64,000 bases of DNA from Candidatus Peribacteria bacterium (GTDB lineage Bacteria; Patescibacteriota; Gracilibacteria; Absconditabacterales; Absconditicoccaceae): positions 868,001-932,000 of the forward strand of contig CP060225.1 of assembly GCA_023898485.1 (NCBI GenBank), read 5' to 3'. The number at the start of each line of letters is the position of its first letter. Position 1 is the stretch's first letter. A program made the translations under genes and the position numbers. Positions 9,670-24,178 of this stretch are shown here, piece after piece. The notes beneath the pieces were generated by a model. That model did no database searches, had not been told where the DNA came from, and was given only the letters and a program-made list of their open reading frames with translations.

Positions 9670-12456
9670 ATGAATCGTACTATTTTCCACTCTACTCTTG
9701 CTCTCTCTGCTAGTATAGCTGCTGGAGTACTCTTCTTCTCTCCTACGTATGCATCTACCCTAGACTGTAGTACTGCTACCAATATCAATGTACCAGTAGC
9801 AGAATGTCAGGCACTTCTTGATCTCTACGATAGCACTGATGGTGCTAACTGGTATAATAATAGTGGGTGGGATACGGATAGTAATATCTGTGGATGGTAT
9901 GGACTAAGCTGTGACTACAGTGATATCGTACCTCATGTCAATCAAGTCTCTCTCGGCTATAACAATCTCATCGGCACACTGCCAGCAAGTCTTGCAGATG
10001 TTACCTATATGCAGTATTTTTATCTATCTGATAGTGGTATCACCGGCTCTCTCCCTGACAGCTGGAGTGCGTGGAGTACTATACAGTATTTCCAGATCTT
10101 CGATACCCAACTCACCGGCTCTCTCCCTGACAGCCGAAGTGCTTGGAGTAATATACAGTATTTCCAGATCTACAGCACCCCCATCACAGGCACACTTCCT
10201 GATAGTTGGAGTAGCTGGAGTAATATATATAGTTTCCAGATCTCCGATACCCAACTCACCGGCTCTCTCCCTGACAGCCGAAGTGCTTGGAGTACTATAC
10301 AAAACTTCTCCATCTACAACACCTCCATCACCGGCTCTCTCCCTGACAGCCGAAGTGCTTGGAGTACTATACAAAACTTCTCCATCTACAACACCTCCAT
10401 CACCGGCTCTCTCCCTGACAGCCGAAGTGCGTGGAGTACTATACAAAGCTTCAATATTTGAAACACCTCCATCACCGGCTCTCTCCCTGACAGCTGGAGT
10501 GCTTGGAGTAATATATATAATTTCCAGATCTTCGATACCCAACTCACCGGCTCTCTCCCTGACAGCCGAAGTGCTTGGAATAATATACAGTATTTCCAGA
10601 TCTCCGATACCCAACTCACCGGCTCTCTCCCTGACAGCCGAAGTGCGTGGAGTAATATAAATCAATTTTACATCTACAACACCCAACTCACCGGCTCTCT
10701 CCCTGATAGCCGAAGTGCGTGGAGTAATATACAGTATTTCAGTCTATGATACGCCCAACTCACCGGCTCTCTCCCTGATAGCCGAAGTGCTTGGAATAAT
10801 ATACAGGATTTTTATATAACTTCGAATGATATCACTGGTCTATTCCCTGCTAGCTGGGTATCTTCACGGCCTGATAGATGATATGAGTATATAGAAGTAG
10901 ATCTCAACTGCCTTGCCACCGACGGCTATGATAGCACCACCCAAGCCTGGATCGATACCAATGTCAGATTCCTCCCTCAACGCAACTGTACCAGTGCTGA
11001 TCTTATGGTCACTAAGAGTACTACTGCTGGTGCTTCACTTGGTGTGGGTGATGTAGTGACATATACTATCGATTATGCTCATCTGAGTGGTGATACTATC
11101 ACTGATGTGGTAGTCTATGATGTACCTGGTACAGGACTTGTGATAGACAGTACTAGTGTACCCTATACCATCCAGACAGTAGGACAGTGATATGGTGTTC
11201 CTGGTGATCAGTGCTTCATCGATCTCGCTACTTCTACGAGTGGTCCGTATGCTGATGCAATAGAACGACGGGCTGTGAATGATTATGGTGCAAGTAGTTT
11301 TTATGATGTGTTGTCTAATGAAGCATGATACACCGGAGGTAGTAACTGGTGACAACGATGGATAGACAATATTGACTCTATCTTTGGTCAGGGTAACTTC
11401 CAAGATAATATGCTCAATGGTCCACTTGCTATCGATATCACCACATTGGATCCATCATGTGGTAGTGCTGGGTATAGTGCATCTGTGTTTTCTATCGGTA
11501 CGATGAGTCAGGGTGATACTGGTAGTATCACGGTCACTGCTCATGTAGGTACACCTGCATCTGGACAGACTACGATAGACAATGCTGCATCTATCTTCAG
11601 TAGTGCATCTGATGACGATCAGAGTAATAATACTTCTATCGTATCTCGTGGTCTTGTTATCGTGACTCCTCCATCTGGCGGTAGTAGTGGGTGAAGTGGT
11701 GGCGGAAATAGTGGTGGATGGACCAAAGATGATACCTCTTCTTCCAGCTCATCTTCTACTGGAGATACCACATCAGTGGATGAATCAAATGCAGTAATAG
11801 ATGGATCAGATGTAGCAGTAGATGAGTGATTCTATAATGAAAGTATTGTAGATGGCACTTGTTATACGAGGACATATACCGGAGATGTCTCTGGCAATGG
11901 TGATGATGCATTGTTAGGTGGTCTTTTGTTCTCATACGTCTATGACCTTACCCAGTATCATGATCTTCTTGCCTTCAGACCATCTGATGGTTTGACAAGA
12001 GAAGAAGCAGCGAAGTTTTTCTCATCGTTTGCTATGCATGTACTTTGTAGAACACCTAATAATGAAGAACCTGCATATAATGATCTTGCTAATGCAGATC
12101 CATCATTACAGTCATCGATCGTATTAGCATACCAACTGGGACTGATGCAGGGTGATCCATCTACTCATCTCTTTAGACCACAGGATATTGTATCTCAAGA
12201 AGAGTTTACTGCTGTAGTAGTGAGAATGATACTTCATTCCTATTTGGATGAAGCAAGTAGTGCTCATTGGTATGATGCTTATATGAGTACTGCACGTGAT
12301 GTAGGTATTACTCGTGGATCATGATTGTTGAGTAGAGGTGATGCTGTTCGTATGTTCTATAGTACCTATAGGAATTTGGATTATGTGATGCAGGATGCTA
12401 TAGGTTATGTATATAATGAGAGTGAGAAATATAGAGAGATGTATGGGGTGAGGTAG
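9670..12456 (+). CDS. Secreted LRR protein with C-terminal SLH domains
   Basis: Surface protein of 928 residues. A signal peptide (MNRTIFHSTLALSASIAAG) is followed by a cysteine-bearing cap and WYNNSGWDTDSNICGWYGL, the typical start of plant-type LRR arrays. Eleven 24-residue leucine-rich repeats follow (core TGSLPDSRSAW), coded by 72-bp DNA repeats. Next come a DUF11-like beta domain, a Gly/Ser-rich linker and two to three S-layer homology segments (FRPSDGLTREEAAKFF; FRPQDIVSQEEF). SLH domains normally bind cell-wall polysaccharide, so the LRR array would face outward. The SLH part is clearly paralogous to the protein at 48655. TGA is read as Gly at several places. I preferred ATG 9670 to an upstream TTG because it starts the signal peptide. 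Confidence 0.88.
10030..10800 (+). repeat. 72-bp tandem repeat array (about 11 units) coding LRRs
   Basis: The string CTCTCCCTGAYAGCYGAAGT recurs every 72 bases exactly. Units near 10260-10440 are almost identical over their whole length, which points to recent duplication or gene conversion. Confidence 0.9.
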
Positions 12457-12494
12457 GGAGATGGTAGACAGGTTATTGTGTATACTCTGAAATA

Positions 12495-12524
12495 CTCATA
12501 TCCTTTGGATATGGGTTTTCTCTT
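12495..12524 (+). terminator. Intrinsic terminator after the LRR-SLH gene
   Basis: CTCATATCC and GGATATGGG form a 9-bp stem (one G-U) with loop TTT, followed by TTTTCTCTT. The rest of the 237-base gap up to the giant gene shows nothing I can support. Confidence 0.8.
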
Positions 12525-12693
12525 GTGTTTGTATATTTATTTTTCGATATTTTGTCTAGTTGTGTCTACGCAGACTATATCATAATACTGTGATGTGAAC
12601 ACCTGTTTTTCCTCTCTCAGAGTGTCTTTTCTCGACTTTTTTGCAGTGTTTTTCTATACTTGAGAGAGTTATTTAGCATAGATAGATAGCCCT

Positions 12694-15600
12694 ATGTCAC
12701 TCTGGACCAAAATAGGAAGCATAATCAACCGCTATCAGGCGGGTATTATTGCAGTGACGATAGTGTATATTGTTGCTATGGTGGGCCAGTCACTTTTGTG
12801 ACGATTGAGCCAGACACAAGCGGAAACGCCTCTTGCTGCACATCGTCTGGTTGCAGTTCTAGTTCAAGAATCACTTGTAGATGATATTCGTGATGATTTG
12901 GAGTGGTATACTCAGAGTTATATGCCCTCGCGTGTAGATAATGTGATGCCACTGATCATCTCAATCTATCCAGACTACACACCACATGACATACAGAATA
13001 CACTCGAGAACCTTTATTTCGAATGACTCATAGATCAGCCTTCCACCTTGGAATGAATCGTGGTGGTTGGTAATGTACCACTTCCGACTGTCTGGGATCA
13101 AGATACAAGCTATCAGACCGTCTTCCCGTATGTAGACTTCGAGGATGTAGCATATCGCCGATCGGAGTCTGTTGATCGTTTTGAAAGTACAGAGAATATT
13201 ATCCATCCGCAAGCAGAGGTGTGGCATGGTTTGATGACGTGGGGAGATGACCCACAGATCTATCACGACTATTTTGCCAAACTTCAGACTTATGATAGGG
13301 ATCCATCATCATTTGTAGATAAGCGTTTGTGGGTGGATGACTTTACTAGCGTGGCGGGAGCTATTGATCCTGATACATATAATTATTATCTGCAGCAGAG
13401 TATTTTTGCTGAAGATCTTAATTATCATAGATATACACCGCTTTTGCTTTCAATCTTGCAAGGTGTTCATGATGATCGTGTAGCGGGCGCATTGTCTGAT
13501 ATGGGTGGCTTGGAAGCTCTTCCTCTTGCGGGTGATGCGTCAGATGATTTTGTCTCTGCGCTCAATCAATACACGACATTTTTGAGTAATGATATTATGA
13601 GTCAGGGAGAGTGATTCTCTTCTGTTAGCACTAGTGATACTACTATTCCTACACTTACACTATGACAGTCTCTTGATGGGTTGCTTCTTTCTTATCCAGA
13701 GCTTATGTCGCAGGGTTATCGTTCGGATTTAGAAAAAATCCTCCAATCCTCTGGTAGGCGGACTCTTGATGATGTCGATAGTCACGCTCAGAAACTTTTT
13801 CTTTTGGATCAATCTGTCCAAGGCATGTCGGATATTCCTGGTATCATGACTCGTGCTAATACTTTGTTAGAGAGCGCCCTTGTTCAGAAAGTAGATGATA
13901 ATGATTATGCAGTACCATATCCGTTATTTGTATGAGCCCAGCAGTGATGATCATATACATTTTCTTGTCATTCTACACATTATGAAGCGATGTATCATGG
14001 TCGCAATGGATTGCATGTGGATGACGCATCAGATCTTAGTGTTTATCAAGGCACATACGCAAACCTTTCTGCACTCTCATCGGGAGCTATGGTAGATGTT
14101 TTTTTGTCATCTATCGGTGCAAGTTACGGTATCCTAGATACTCAAACTGAAGCAAATAGGTGATACAATATGCTTTATACTGGTGATCAGGCGATTATTA
14201 GTGATATGAATGCTGTCGATGATCGTTGGTGTGAAGATCCTGATCCAGAGGATTTTATTGGACGATATCGATGAGGTAATACATTGTTTAATATCGCAGA
14301 TGATGGCAGTGTGAGACTTGGAGATCATAGTCTCCAAGAGGCATGGAATCCATATAGATGATGATATAATTATAGTATTGGTGGACCGGTATTTGATCAA
14401 GCATGAGCTAAAGCTCTGCAAGAAGAACAGTCAGATGCGTATTCCTATCAGATAGCTAATGATGTCAGCATCCAACAGGTAGATAGGGTTCGAAGGGAAA
14501 GCTTTTTTGATGACTGGGACAGTGAGCGTATGCCGTTTTGTGCTAGAGAGAGGTTTTCTCGATGATCAAGACCGTATGATTTTTTTACTATCTGGTCGAC
14601 GGATCTTTCGATAGAACTACTTGGTGGACCAACTAGATGAGTATATGATCAATGTGAGGGAGATAGCTGGCGCTATACATATAAATTGATCGATTCTACC
14701 ATTATCAACGCAAGTCCTACTCCTGAGCAGATTGCTGCGATGAATATTACTACTCCTGATAGACCGGTTGATAGTGACCATACTATCACTTTCCAATGAC
14801 TTGATGCTCGTGTAGTGACACTGGAGATGCCTAATCTCTGGGATATATCTGTATTTACAGGTAGTGATGGAATGGGTGAGTTGCTCGATACAACGGCCAT
14901 AGAAGAGAATATCCGCTCTTATTTGCGTACCACTGTCCAAGGATATAATACTCTCCTTGTCCAGCAAAATCAGGCATGAACTGCACGTTTTGCTGCTAAT
15001 CAAGCTGCATACACTTTTCTTAGGGTTGCTGATCCACTCGCGTCGGTCAATCGTCAATACACATTATTGTCTGATGATTTTTTGATAGATGTTTTGGGTG
15101 ATGCATATATTCAACAGGTTGCTGCTGCGCTTTACCGACAAAATCTTCCATGGAAACAGGTGACGAGAAGTGAGATAGTGGCTGATGATATTGATTCACT
15201 TCTAGAGCAGTGACAATTGGATTATAAAATTGCTCACGTCATCCATACATATTTGCATGATGACCCATCTACTGTGCTTGCTCCTAGTTATCGTGCTAAT
15301 GGTTATGAATCAGTGATCCTTCATAGTGACTCCAACCAAACTAATATCACGCAGACACCTCTCACGTGGGATATAGCAGACACCATCCGTCAGCGTCGTG
15401 TACGTCAGTCGCAGTGATTTGCTACAATAGATTCTGAGTCAGATCAGACTGCAACTCATGATGCGATGATATGTGGATATTCTCCTGGCACGCCTGTACC
15501 ACTGCTTGGAGAGTGGCTCGATGCATTACAATGTCGATGGAAGATGACTGCACAAAAACCATTTGATGTATCATTTACCCTCCCTGATATTACTACTCGA

Positions 15601-18600
15601 TGACAGCAGGAGCTTGCTAATTTTCTCACCAGTTGGGAAAACTATGGTGATGCATTCCACACACAACAACAAAGTACCCAGAGTATGAGCGAAATTATCG
15701 CAAACGAATCAGACCTCAATGAAGACATATTAGGCACGATAGATCCATCACTTCGTGCACCACTTCGTCGTATCTACAACAACCTCCATCTTACGTGGAG
15801 TGATGACGTTGTCACAATTGATGAACTCGATGCTGTGTCACTCACTATCACAAGTGATGATAGTATTGCGGATGATATCTCGTTGTCGTTGACGACCACG
15901 GGGGCACAATGTATCGTCATTGACGACCAAAATACATGTCAGACTCCCATCACGATCCAGACAGAATGACTGGAAGACAACCCGCGAATTTCGTCTGTCT
16001 GATTTTCTTCACAGCAAGCGGGGATGATAGCAGCACAGATCAATATTTGTAGTATAGAGTCAGATGTTTGTCTGACCAAAAGTACGCAACTTACTCTCGT
16101 ACCTGGTCAGATGACGGATGCAATATGGACACTGCCAACAGCTACGATAGCAGCAGGAGCGCTGGTACCCGTACGTATCCATGCGACAGATGCAGGTGGT
16201 AATATGGTAGGAATGCAACCTTATCCACTAGTAGGAGAGAGTCTAGAGTCTCGATTTGAAAACGGTCCTCAGCAGCTTACGGTGGCCTCTACCACTAATC
16301 CATACAATACTACATGGCGATATCGTGCCCCTATTGCTACTGCATCGATGAGACAGCTGCGACAAAATGATGGTACTGACGTCATTACACAATCTCCGCA
16401 GCTTACGTTCGATACACTGGCATTGACACAATCTGGTAGCGATGGTACACTCACGACATTCGATACCAAAGATATCATCAGTACACCAGCTACTATACAG
16501 TCTCGCATCGTCTATGCTGGAGAGAGTGCAGAATCTCTCGCTATTGCTCTTGATCCATCGATGGACCAAAACGACCCAGACTCCCTACCACGTATGGTAA
16601 TCACTGTTCGCGATCAGCAAGGTAACCCACTCCCTGATCAGTTTCTCACTCTCACTACCAATACTGTCAGAGCTCACCTGATCGATACTAATGGAGAGAC
16701 ACCCTCTCTATGGATGACCGATGAGCAAGGACAAATCATAGCTTCAGTGGTACCACATGGATCACTGGGAGAGAGTACTGTTACTGCTAGACTCTATGGC
16801 AGCAACCAATTGATCCAAAATTACATCACTCGATGACCAGGTGACCCATATATGGTCACTATTGATACACCGACCGATATTCTCTCTCCAGAGGAGACGA
16901 CCACTTTTGATATTACTCTCGCAGATCAGCGAGGAAACACCATAGATGATGATACGCCGATTAGAGTAGCACTTCGTGGACCACTAACCACATCAGGAAG
17001 CCAGAGCTCTCTCGTAGTACCTGTAGATAAATTTCCTATCACATTGACTGCAGGTGACCGATGACAGGCGATCGCAGTGGCGATGATCGATGGTCTATCA
17101 CTGGATGAGCAGGTTGCTGATGTTCATGAGTGGGTAGTAGCAGATCAGTTGCTTGATCTCGATCATCTCAATACGATGACACTTTCATTAGATGGTCGTG
17201 GTCGAGGAGATTATAGTACAGGCGATGATCAGACTTCGTTTCGTAGTGCTTTCACTACATCGGACAAACTGCTTGCCCTGAGCACAACGATCACACCTCC
17301 CGAGCAGATTGGTACCGGTGGATATGTACAGCCTCGATCAGTCGATGCTATGCCGAGTGAGTCAGTTGCTAATACATTTCAAGATGATAGCACGCCGCTT
17401 ACTGATCGAGCACAGTGAGCGACACGAGGAGAGGCACATCGTCCATATGGCACACCACTCATGATAGTCTATGGTGATCCATTGCTACATACGATAGGAG
17501 ATGAACCATCATCAACAACCCACGATACTCAGAGGGGAGAACGTATTTATACTGATCCGAACAAAGTCATTAGTCAGACACTGCCTTTTGATTTCAATGC
17601 AGATGAATTGGAGGATTTACTAGTCATCTATACTGATGGGTCTATCCATATCCTTAAAAATTATGGCGGTCAGACTGATCCCTACGTTGACCTGGGAGAG
17701 CTTATGATGATTGCTACGGATATTCAGGAGGTATTTGCGGGTGATATGGATGCCAATGGTTATGATGATATCATCGTTCGAACGACCGATAACCAACTCA
17801 GAGCATACCCCAATGATCATGGTATTATTGATGTTGATGGTTATCCGATTTGTTTGCCAGTACCTGATGGGCCAGATCGCTTGGACAGTGTGCATCAGCT
17901 TTTTATCCGTGATATGGATTTGGATGGATCGCTGGACATCGTGACCAATGATAGTCATGGTGTCGTAGCAATCACATATGGATGATCACCTGCATCATAT
18001 CTCTCACAGGATCGTATCACATGTGATGCTGACCGAGAAGATCGTGTCATGGAAGATCGTACGATCGTGACTCAGATGGGAGTAGAACTTACTGATGATG
18101 CCGTACGCGATAGTAGTCTGATTCACTGGGATTGATTGACCTATACATCCAACGAGGTAGGTAACAGTGCCTACACAGGACCATCACAGTCAGAAATTGA
18201 TGCTATGATATCCGATGGACAAATTGATCAGTCTGCGCTTAATTCGCTCCTGACACAACAAATGACGACCGACACTGATGAGTTGATCGCTGCGTCGGTG
18301 GGTGAGGCATACAGATATATTGCATCTCCAATGAGATTTATCCCCATCTATTATGACGATGATGAGATGTCCTATAGTGATTTGTACTATGTTCCTGCAT
18401 ATAGTCAGCGCAACACCGATCCTATCACGATAGAAAAACACTATGTCGATCACGATGGATGATTATTGCTCCCAGGCGATAGCGTGACAGTGACTGTCAC
18501 GGCAACTGCAGCACAAGCGACGACTATTACTTATCTTGACTATGGGCGTGGTGCACGACAAGTCGAAAAAACTACTGATCATGACCACACGATTGTCTGA

Positions 18601-21600
18601 CAGGCGATTGCAAGTTTTGATCGAAGCCAAATCAATGGTGATTATGTCTATAGAGATGCTCCGACATCTGAATATTTCTATATGCTTGACAATCTCACTT
18701 TCACCTCAGGACAGACCAGAACCTGGTCATATGATCTGACCTATGCGGGTGGTCCATTGATTGATATTGATGTTCGTAAGTTCAATCCAGAAGATGAATA
18801 TCCCGATATTATCATATCTCCGACTGATAGTTGTCATCAACTTCGCCAAGAATGGATCAACGAAGTAATAGATGACAACAGATCTTATGAAGGCAATATT
18901 ACTGATCTAGCAGCGGTACAACAGACGGAGTCTGAAGCATGAGCAGAAGATGTGAATCAGCAACATCAGGATGTTGTCGATAACATACAGGATATTATTG
19001 CTAATCAGAATACCTCATCAGGCATCTTACAACAAATAGGAGAGGCACGATCACAGGATTTCTTTTCTGACTATACACAGGGAGGAAGTTTTCGAGATAA
19101 TTTTAATCAATGACTTAACAACGGCAACCAGTTCTCTTCATCACTCAATATCGATGTTTCACTTGATCCAGAATTGATGGCCGCATATCAAGATATTACT
19201 CAAGGCCTCTGTCAGTGATTTGGGGTATGACAATGATGCTGATGATTACCCGTTCCGTTCAATGTTGCATTTTTGGCTCCGGGGGATTATCAGGTTATGG
19301 GATGTAAAATTTTTGAAGATAAGGGTCTTCCCATATTCTTTTTCCCAGGTACGCTCAATACTCCTGTCGGACCGATCCCTTTTCCTTATGGACTTAAGGG
19401 ACCAGGCGATAGTTTTTATTGGCCTAGTGGTGGTGTTTATCCATCACAGATTAGAATCTATCTTGCTCCAACGCTAACACAACAGCTTGGGATGGCAATT
19501 TGTCTCTGACCGATGGCAGCTGGTACTAATATTCCTGCACCTTTTAAGAATCTTGGTGGTAATTGTATCGTCACTACTATACCTATGGGTGGTAACTGTA
19601 GTGATGATCTTGATGCCGATATTCGTCCTGATGGATCGAATTCTCTCAGTTCAGACTGGTATGATATCTCTCAGCGTGGTGCATGTACCAACCCCGCAGC
19701 ACAGATTGGTCAGATGACAGAAAATCCACCTGTTACGTCACCTTTTTTCGAAGCAACATGGGATGCTATTGCGGATGTGTGGGATAATCCTGGTAATGAT
19801 AACAATGGTTTTCCTCCCGCCGCATCACTTCATGGTGGATCACTTTTGGGTGGGATGCTTTTCTTGGATCAAGATCCTGTTAATGTAGATATCGTAACTA
19901 CAGCTCCCAATACCAATGGAGTACAACTTAAGCCCTGACAAGACACCAATAACCAAATCAAGGGAGGTAATGGATGAGGTTTAGCACAGTGTATTATTCA
20001 GTGATGGCTTGATCCACAGATTACCTATATTGCCAATAATCTTACGACGCTCAGTATCACGGTATATTTACCTGATCTTGCGTCTCTTACTCAATGACTT
20101 AATAGTGTAACATCGCAAAGCATTGCTAATATACGAAAAACACCTACTGTAGATATAGACCACACAACAACGTTGTGACAGGCTATCACATCACCTGAAG
20201 AAAAACTTATAGATACAATCACTCGACAAAAGGGTCAAATAGAGTCAGCAGACAATGCTCTTAATAATCCTTTTGGTAAATTAGAACAGTTGTTTCAGAC
20301 AATTCCACTGATTGATATTTCTACGAAAAATGTCTCTATTACGATCCCTATGCTTACCGATGAGGATATTACTGCTTATGAGTCTTCTATTCATGAGTGG
20401 ATTACTCACAATACTACTATTCTTAAAGAGTGGAAAACTGTTGGTAGTGCGGCTATTGGAGTTTGTGGTTCGATCGCCAATATAGATGGTATTGACTCAT
20501 TAGATGCAGATACCTTGGCGACGCAGGGTGATGATCTTGTTTCGTCACTGACACAAATAAAGAACTCCTCAACAGATGACAGGACCGTTCGTCTTGCGTC
20601 GTCGTGTTTGGATGTGATTGCTAGTGGCAAACTCCAATGAATGCTTACTTTCCAACAAGATATGTCTAGTCTTATGCAGGTTGCTCAATCTAATCTACAG
20701 GCACTTCGCACATATAAAGAATTTCCTAGCCAGCTTACCGAACTTTTGGGTAGTGTGGATAGATATGTTGCAGATACTGCATCATTTGTGACAGATTTCT
20801 TTGGTAAGATTAATGAGTGGTTGGGGACTAATGCTCGCATTTTCAATGCATATGTTGATGCAATTATTAGTATGCAGATCGCTATTGAGACGCGACAAGC
20901 ACTGATAGACCTCTCTGTCAACCGAAAACAATCGTGTAGTAGTTGTTCCAATGATAGTTATGGCTCTTACTCATGTAATCTCAAGTTCATGTGTCCGAGC
21001 AACCTCCCCATTCTCAAATTTCCACCTCTCAAGATCCCTGATATTTATGTTGATCTTTCGCATATCGATGCAGGAGTAGAGCTCACATTACCAGAGATGT
21101 CATTCATTTCTCAATCAGTGACACTTCCATTACTTCCAAGCATTCCTGAGCCTCCAGTGATGGATATAGATGTTACAGTAGGTGATTGGGGAGATATTGC
21201 TATTGAACAAGCAATCTGATTCTTTGGTGCAATTCCAAGTATTCCATCATTGCCACAGTTGCCCACACTTCCACCTGCACCAACATTGCCACAGTTACCG
21301 CCTATTATACCAGAGATAGATATGACGTTACCATATTTGCCACCTCCACCAAAGATTCCTTCACTTTCTCCATCGATCCAGCAGATGATCAGTGTGGGTG
21401 AGACGATAGGTAAACTCTACTGTATCATGAAAGGTGAGATAGGCCTTGTTGCAGAAGCAGGTGTCAAAGCCAAGATAGAACAACTTACCCAGAGAACACG
21501 AAATGTGCCCATTTTTGATTATTTCAACCTTACTCATCTGACTGATTCACCGACACTTGAAGGTATGGATTTGGAAGTAGAGTCACTGGTTGATTTTACT

Positions 21601-24174
21601 ATGAATATTGATGCTATTTATTCCATTATTGATAGTGTCGCAAGTGTTGCAAATAACTTTACCAACAAACTTACATCAGGAGCTAATCTCTTCCTCCAAG
21701 AGTGAGCAGGAACAGCAGCAGGTGCAGTAAGTGAAGTAGAAGATTATACGAATGTTAATCTCCAGGGAGCAATACCACAGACTGATTGGGATGACTTACT
21801 TGAGTCTATTGCTCTGATTCAAGCAGAAAGAATGACACCATCAGACGACTTATCACGTCTTACTGCTATTGCCCAGGATCGTCAGTCATCACATGATGAA
21901 GCATCATATGACACCGAAGCAGTCACACGTCAGCAGGAGGCTGTCATCACTTCATTGGATACCTACCGTACGCAACTTGCTTCCGTACAGACGACTATCG
22001 ACCCAGGTAGCATGGATAGTGTGCTTGCACTTCTTGATACACATACACTGATACCAGTAGAAGATCAGTCATTGATTGCAGAGATGGATATTCCTGCATC
22101 GTTTGATACGGTGCGCACACTCAATCCTGCACAAGACTATCTCACCCAACAGCAAAAAATCCTTGTTTCATATCAACAAGATATCAATGCAAACACAGCC
22201 CAAGACCTTGCTCTCACAGAGCAGTCATACGATCAGATGCGTACAGCACTTACACAAACCAAAGCATTGGTTGCATGATTGATTGATCCATCTGACACAC
22301 GTCCATCTTTTGCAGCTACAGAGGATCGCCTAGCGCAAACATCATCAGCGACAGCATCGAGCACGATTAGCTATGACTATAGCCAGTATCTTCAGGGCAC
22401 CTACTTCCTCTCAGGAGGCATAGCATACGATGTGATTGCATCAGAATACTGGGAAGATGAAATCGTCGGATACCTCCAAACAGATCTCAATCATGACGAT
22501 GCAGATGAGATGATTCTGCGAGATGGACATAGCATCTATATCAAATACGCCAATGACAATCAGACCCATGAACCGCATCTTGCCTACGGAGACGAAGGAG
22601 ATGTGCGATATATTGATATGTGATCAGCAAGGGCAGACATCGATGATGATGGATCTATCGAATCACTACACAATGATCGTTTCCGTGTCGGATCAGCATT
22701 TCCTGTCGTTCACAATGTACGCACGCAGTGACAATCATTCGACACCATTACCTTCTCACGAAGTGATAGTGCGACGTATGGTCGAGACTATGATGGCTAC
22801 CTCGTCCGTCTGACACAGAGAGTAGATATACATCATGATGATGCACACAGAGATGTGGTGAATCCTGCACTCCACGAGCAGTATGTGTTGGTGATTGGTA
22901 GCGACTGGATACAGCCTCAATACATCCGTCTCGAGCGTGATCAGTGATATCAGTCAGTACAATCACTGATAGACCAAGGAATGCTGACCATCATCGAAAC
23001 AACACTTCCAACACAAGATGTTGTCCTGACACTGAGTGATCTTACAAGACACCGACACTACGCACAAGTTGCTCATATGCAGGCTGATGACCTCATCCCA
23101 TCGAGTCTTACCAATCCGATCACGCCACGCCTCACGATAGCTTCTCCATGGTCTACACAGGCTGTTGCAGGACCACAAATTATTGCTGATGATGATCCAC
23201 CACTTCCCACAGTAGAGCTCCAGAGAGAGCAGTTAGATAATGCAGTGATTGCATCCGGACTTGATCTAGGAGGATATGTGGGTACCTATTATACCCTAGA
23301 TATTGCCTGGGACGATCCATCAGGCACCGAGAACAACCGAATCAGACGACCCGATGGAGCAGAACGTACGTATGACGGAGGACATGCTTCGTGGTCGGGA
23401 CTCTTCTTCACAGGGACAGCACAGTATGAGATCACGATCGGTGCAGCAGATACACAGGACAATGTAGGAGAGAGAGCGGTGATTCTTCGTATTGACTCAC
23501 CTGATATCACGATCATTGATGTGCAGTCATCAGGACAGACAGGCACTATCACTGCAGAACTCTCACAGGATATTGATGATGGTGTCGTACAGTTTGATCG
23601 CCAAAACAATAACTCACCTTGGTCAGTGCTCTCGGGTACGGATGGTATCAATAATACTGTCACTACATCACAGACGCTGATTACAGGTGGTGTGTATACT
23701 ATCGGTGATACCATATGATTCTATGCCGATAATGGTGCACAGATTGCATCGATGGATCCTCATACAGGAGAGATTATCTTCTTAACTGCAGGATATGAGG
23801 TGGTAGGCCTTTGGCCTGATCATTATCTCCGTCGGGTCATTAGAGATGTTGATACCGATACACCGCTCTTCGAAGTCACGCTTCCTCTTCAGAGTATTAC
23901 TGATGCGGCTATATTGCATCCTGCATATACATGGCAATCAGTTTCATTAGGTGATTTTGTCCAGTGTTTGACCTACGATAATCAGTGTATCGTAGCTCGT
24001 GACACGGAGAATCATCTCGTAATCCCCGCACCATACAACTATGCGTATTATGCTACGTATGGTTTTGACACTGATACAGATCAGATACAGATGACCATCG
24101 TTCGCCAGTCTGACGACCAACCCGTTGCTCGCTTGGTGACGGAGTCTGTGGATTTACTTCCTTCTACCAACTAG
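12694..24174 (+). CDS. Giant membrane-anchored surface protein (3,826 residues)
   Basis: One uninterrupted code-25 frame of 11,481 bases. A single N-terminal membrane helix (about residues 15-38) is followed by some 3,780 extracellular residues. Visible parts, in order: an alpha/beta region; Ig-like (Big_1-type) domains with VRDQQGNPLPDQ and LADQRGNTIDDD; FG-GAP/VCBS-like repeats (DFNADELEDLLVIY, DMDANGYDDIIVR, DMDLDGSLDIVTN); a Cys/Gly-rich stretch near 19200; a Pro-rich segment (21240-21370); helical, coiled-coil-like regions; another FG-GAP-like unit (DLNHDDADEMILRDG); and beta domains to the TAG stop. Such mixes occur in bacterial adhesins. There is no LPXTG or SLH motif at the C terminus, so the N-terminal helix is the likely anchor. 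The gene ends four bases before the next one, which suggests they work together. The function is inferred, not shown. Confidence 0.88.
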
Positions 24175-24178
24175 ATTT

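Noticed and set aside
9911..10686. Long repeat-containing frames on both strands over the LRR region
   Set aside because: They are shadows of the 72-bp repeat; only the frame with signal peptide, LRR and SLH parts makes a coherent protein.
10030..10800. Possible CRISPR array
   Set aside because: The regular 72-bp spacing is a coding LRR repeat without repeat-spacer structure, and no cas genes are nearby.
12694..24174. A decayed gene or many small genes
   Set aside because: All breaks are TGA in one phase over 11.5 kb with no TAA or TAG, which fits recoding and not decay.
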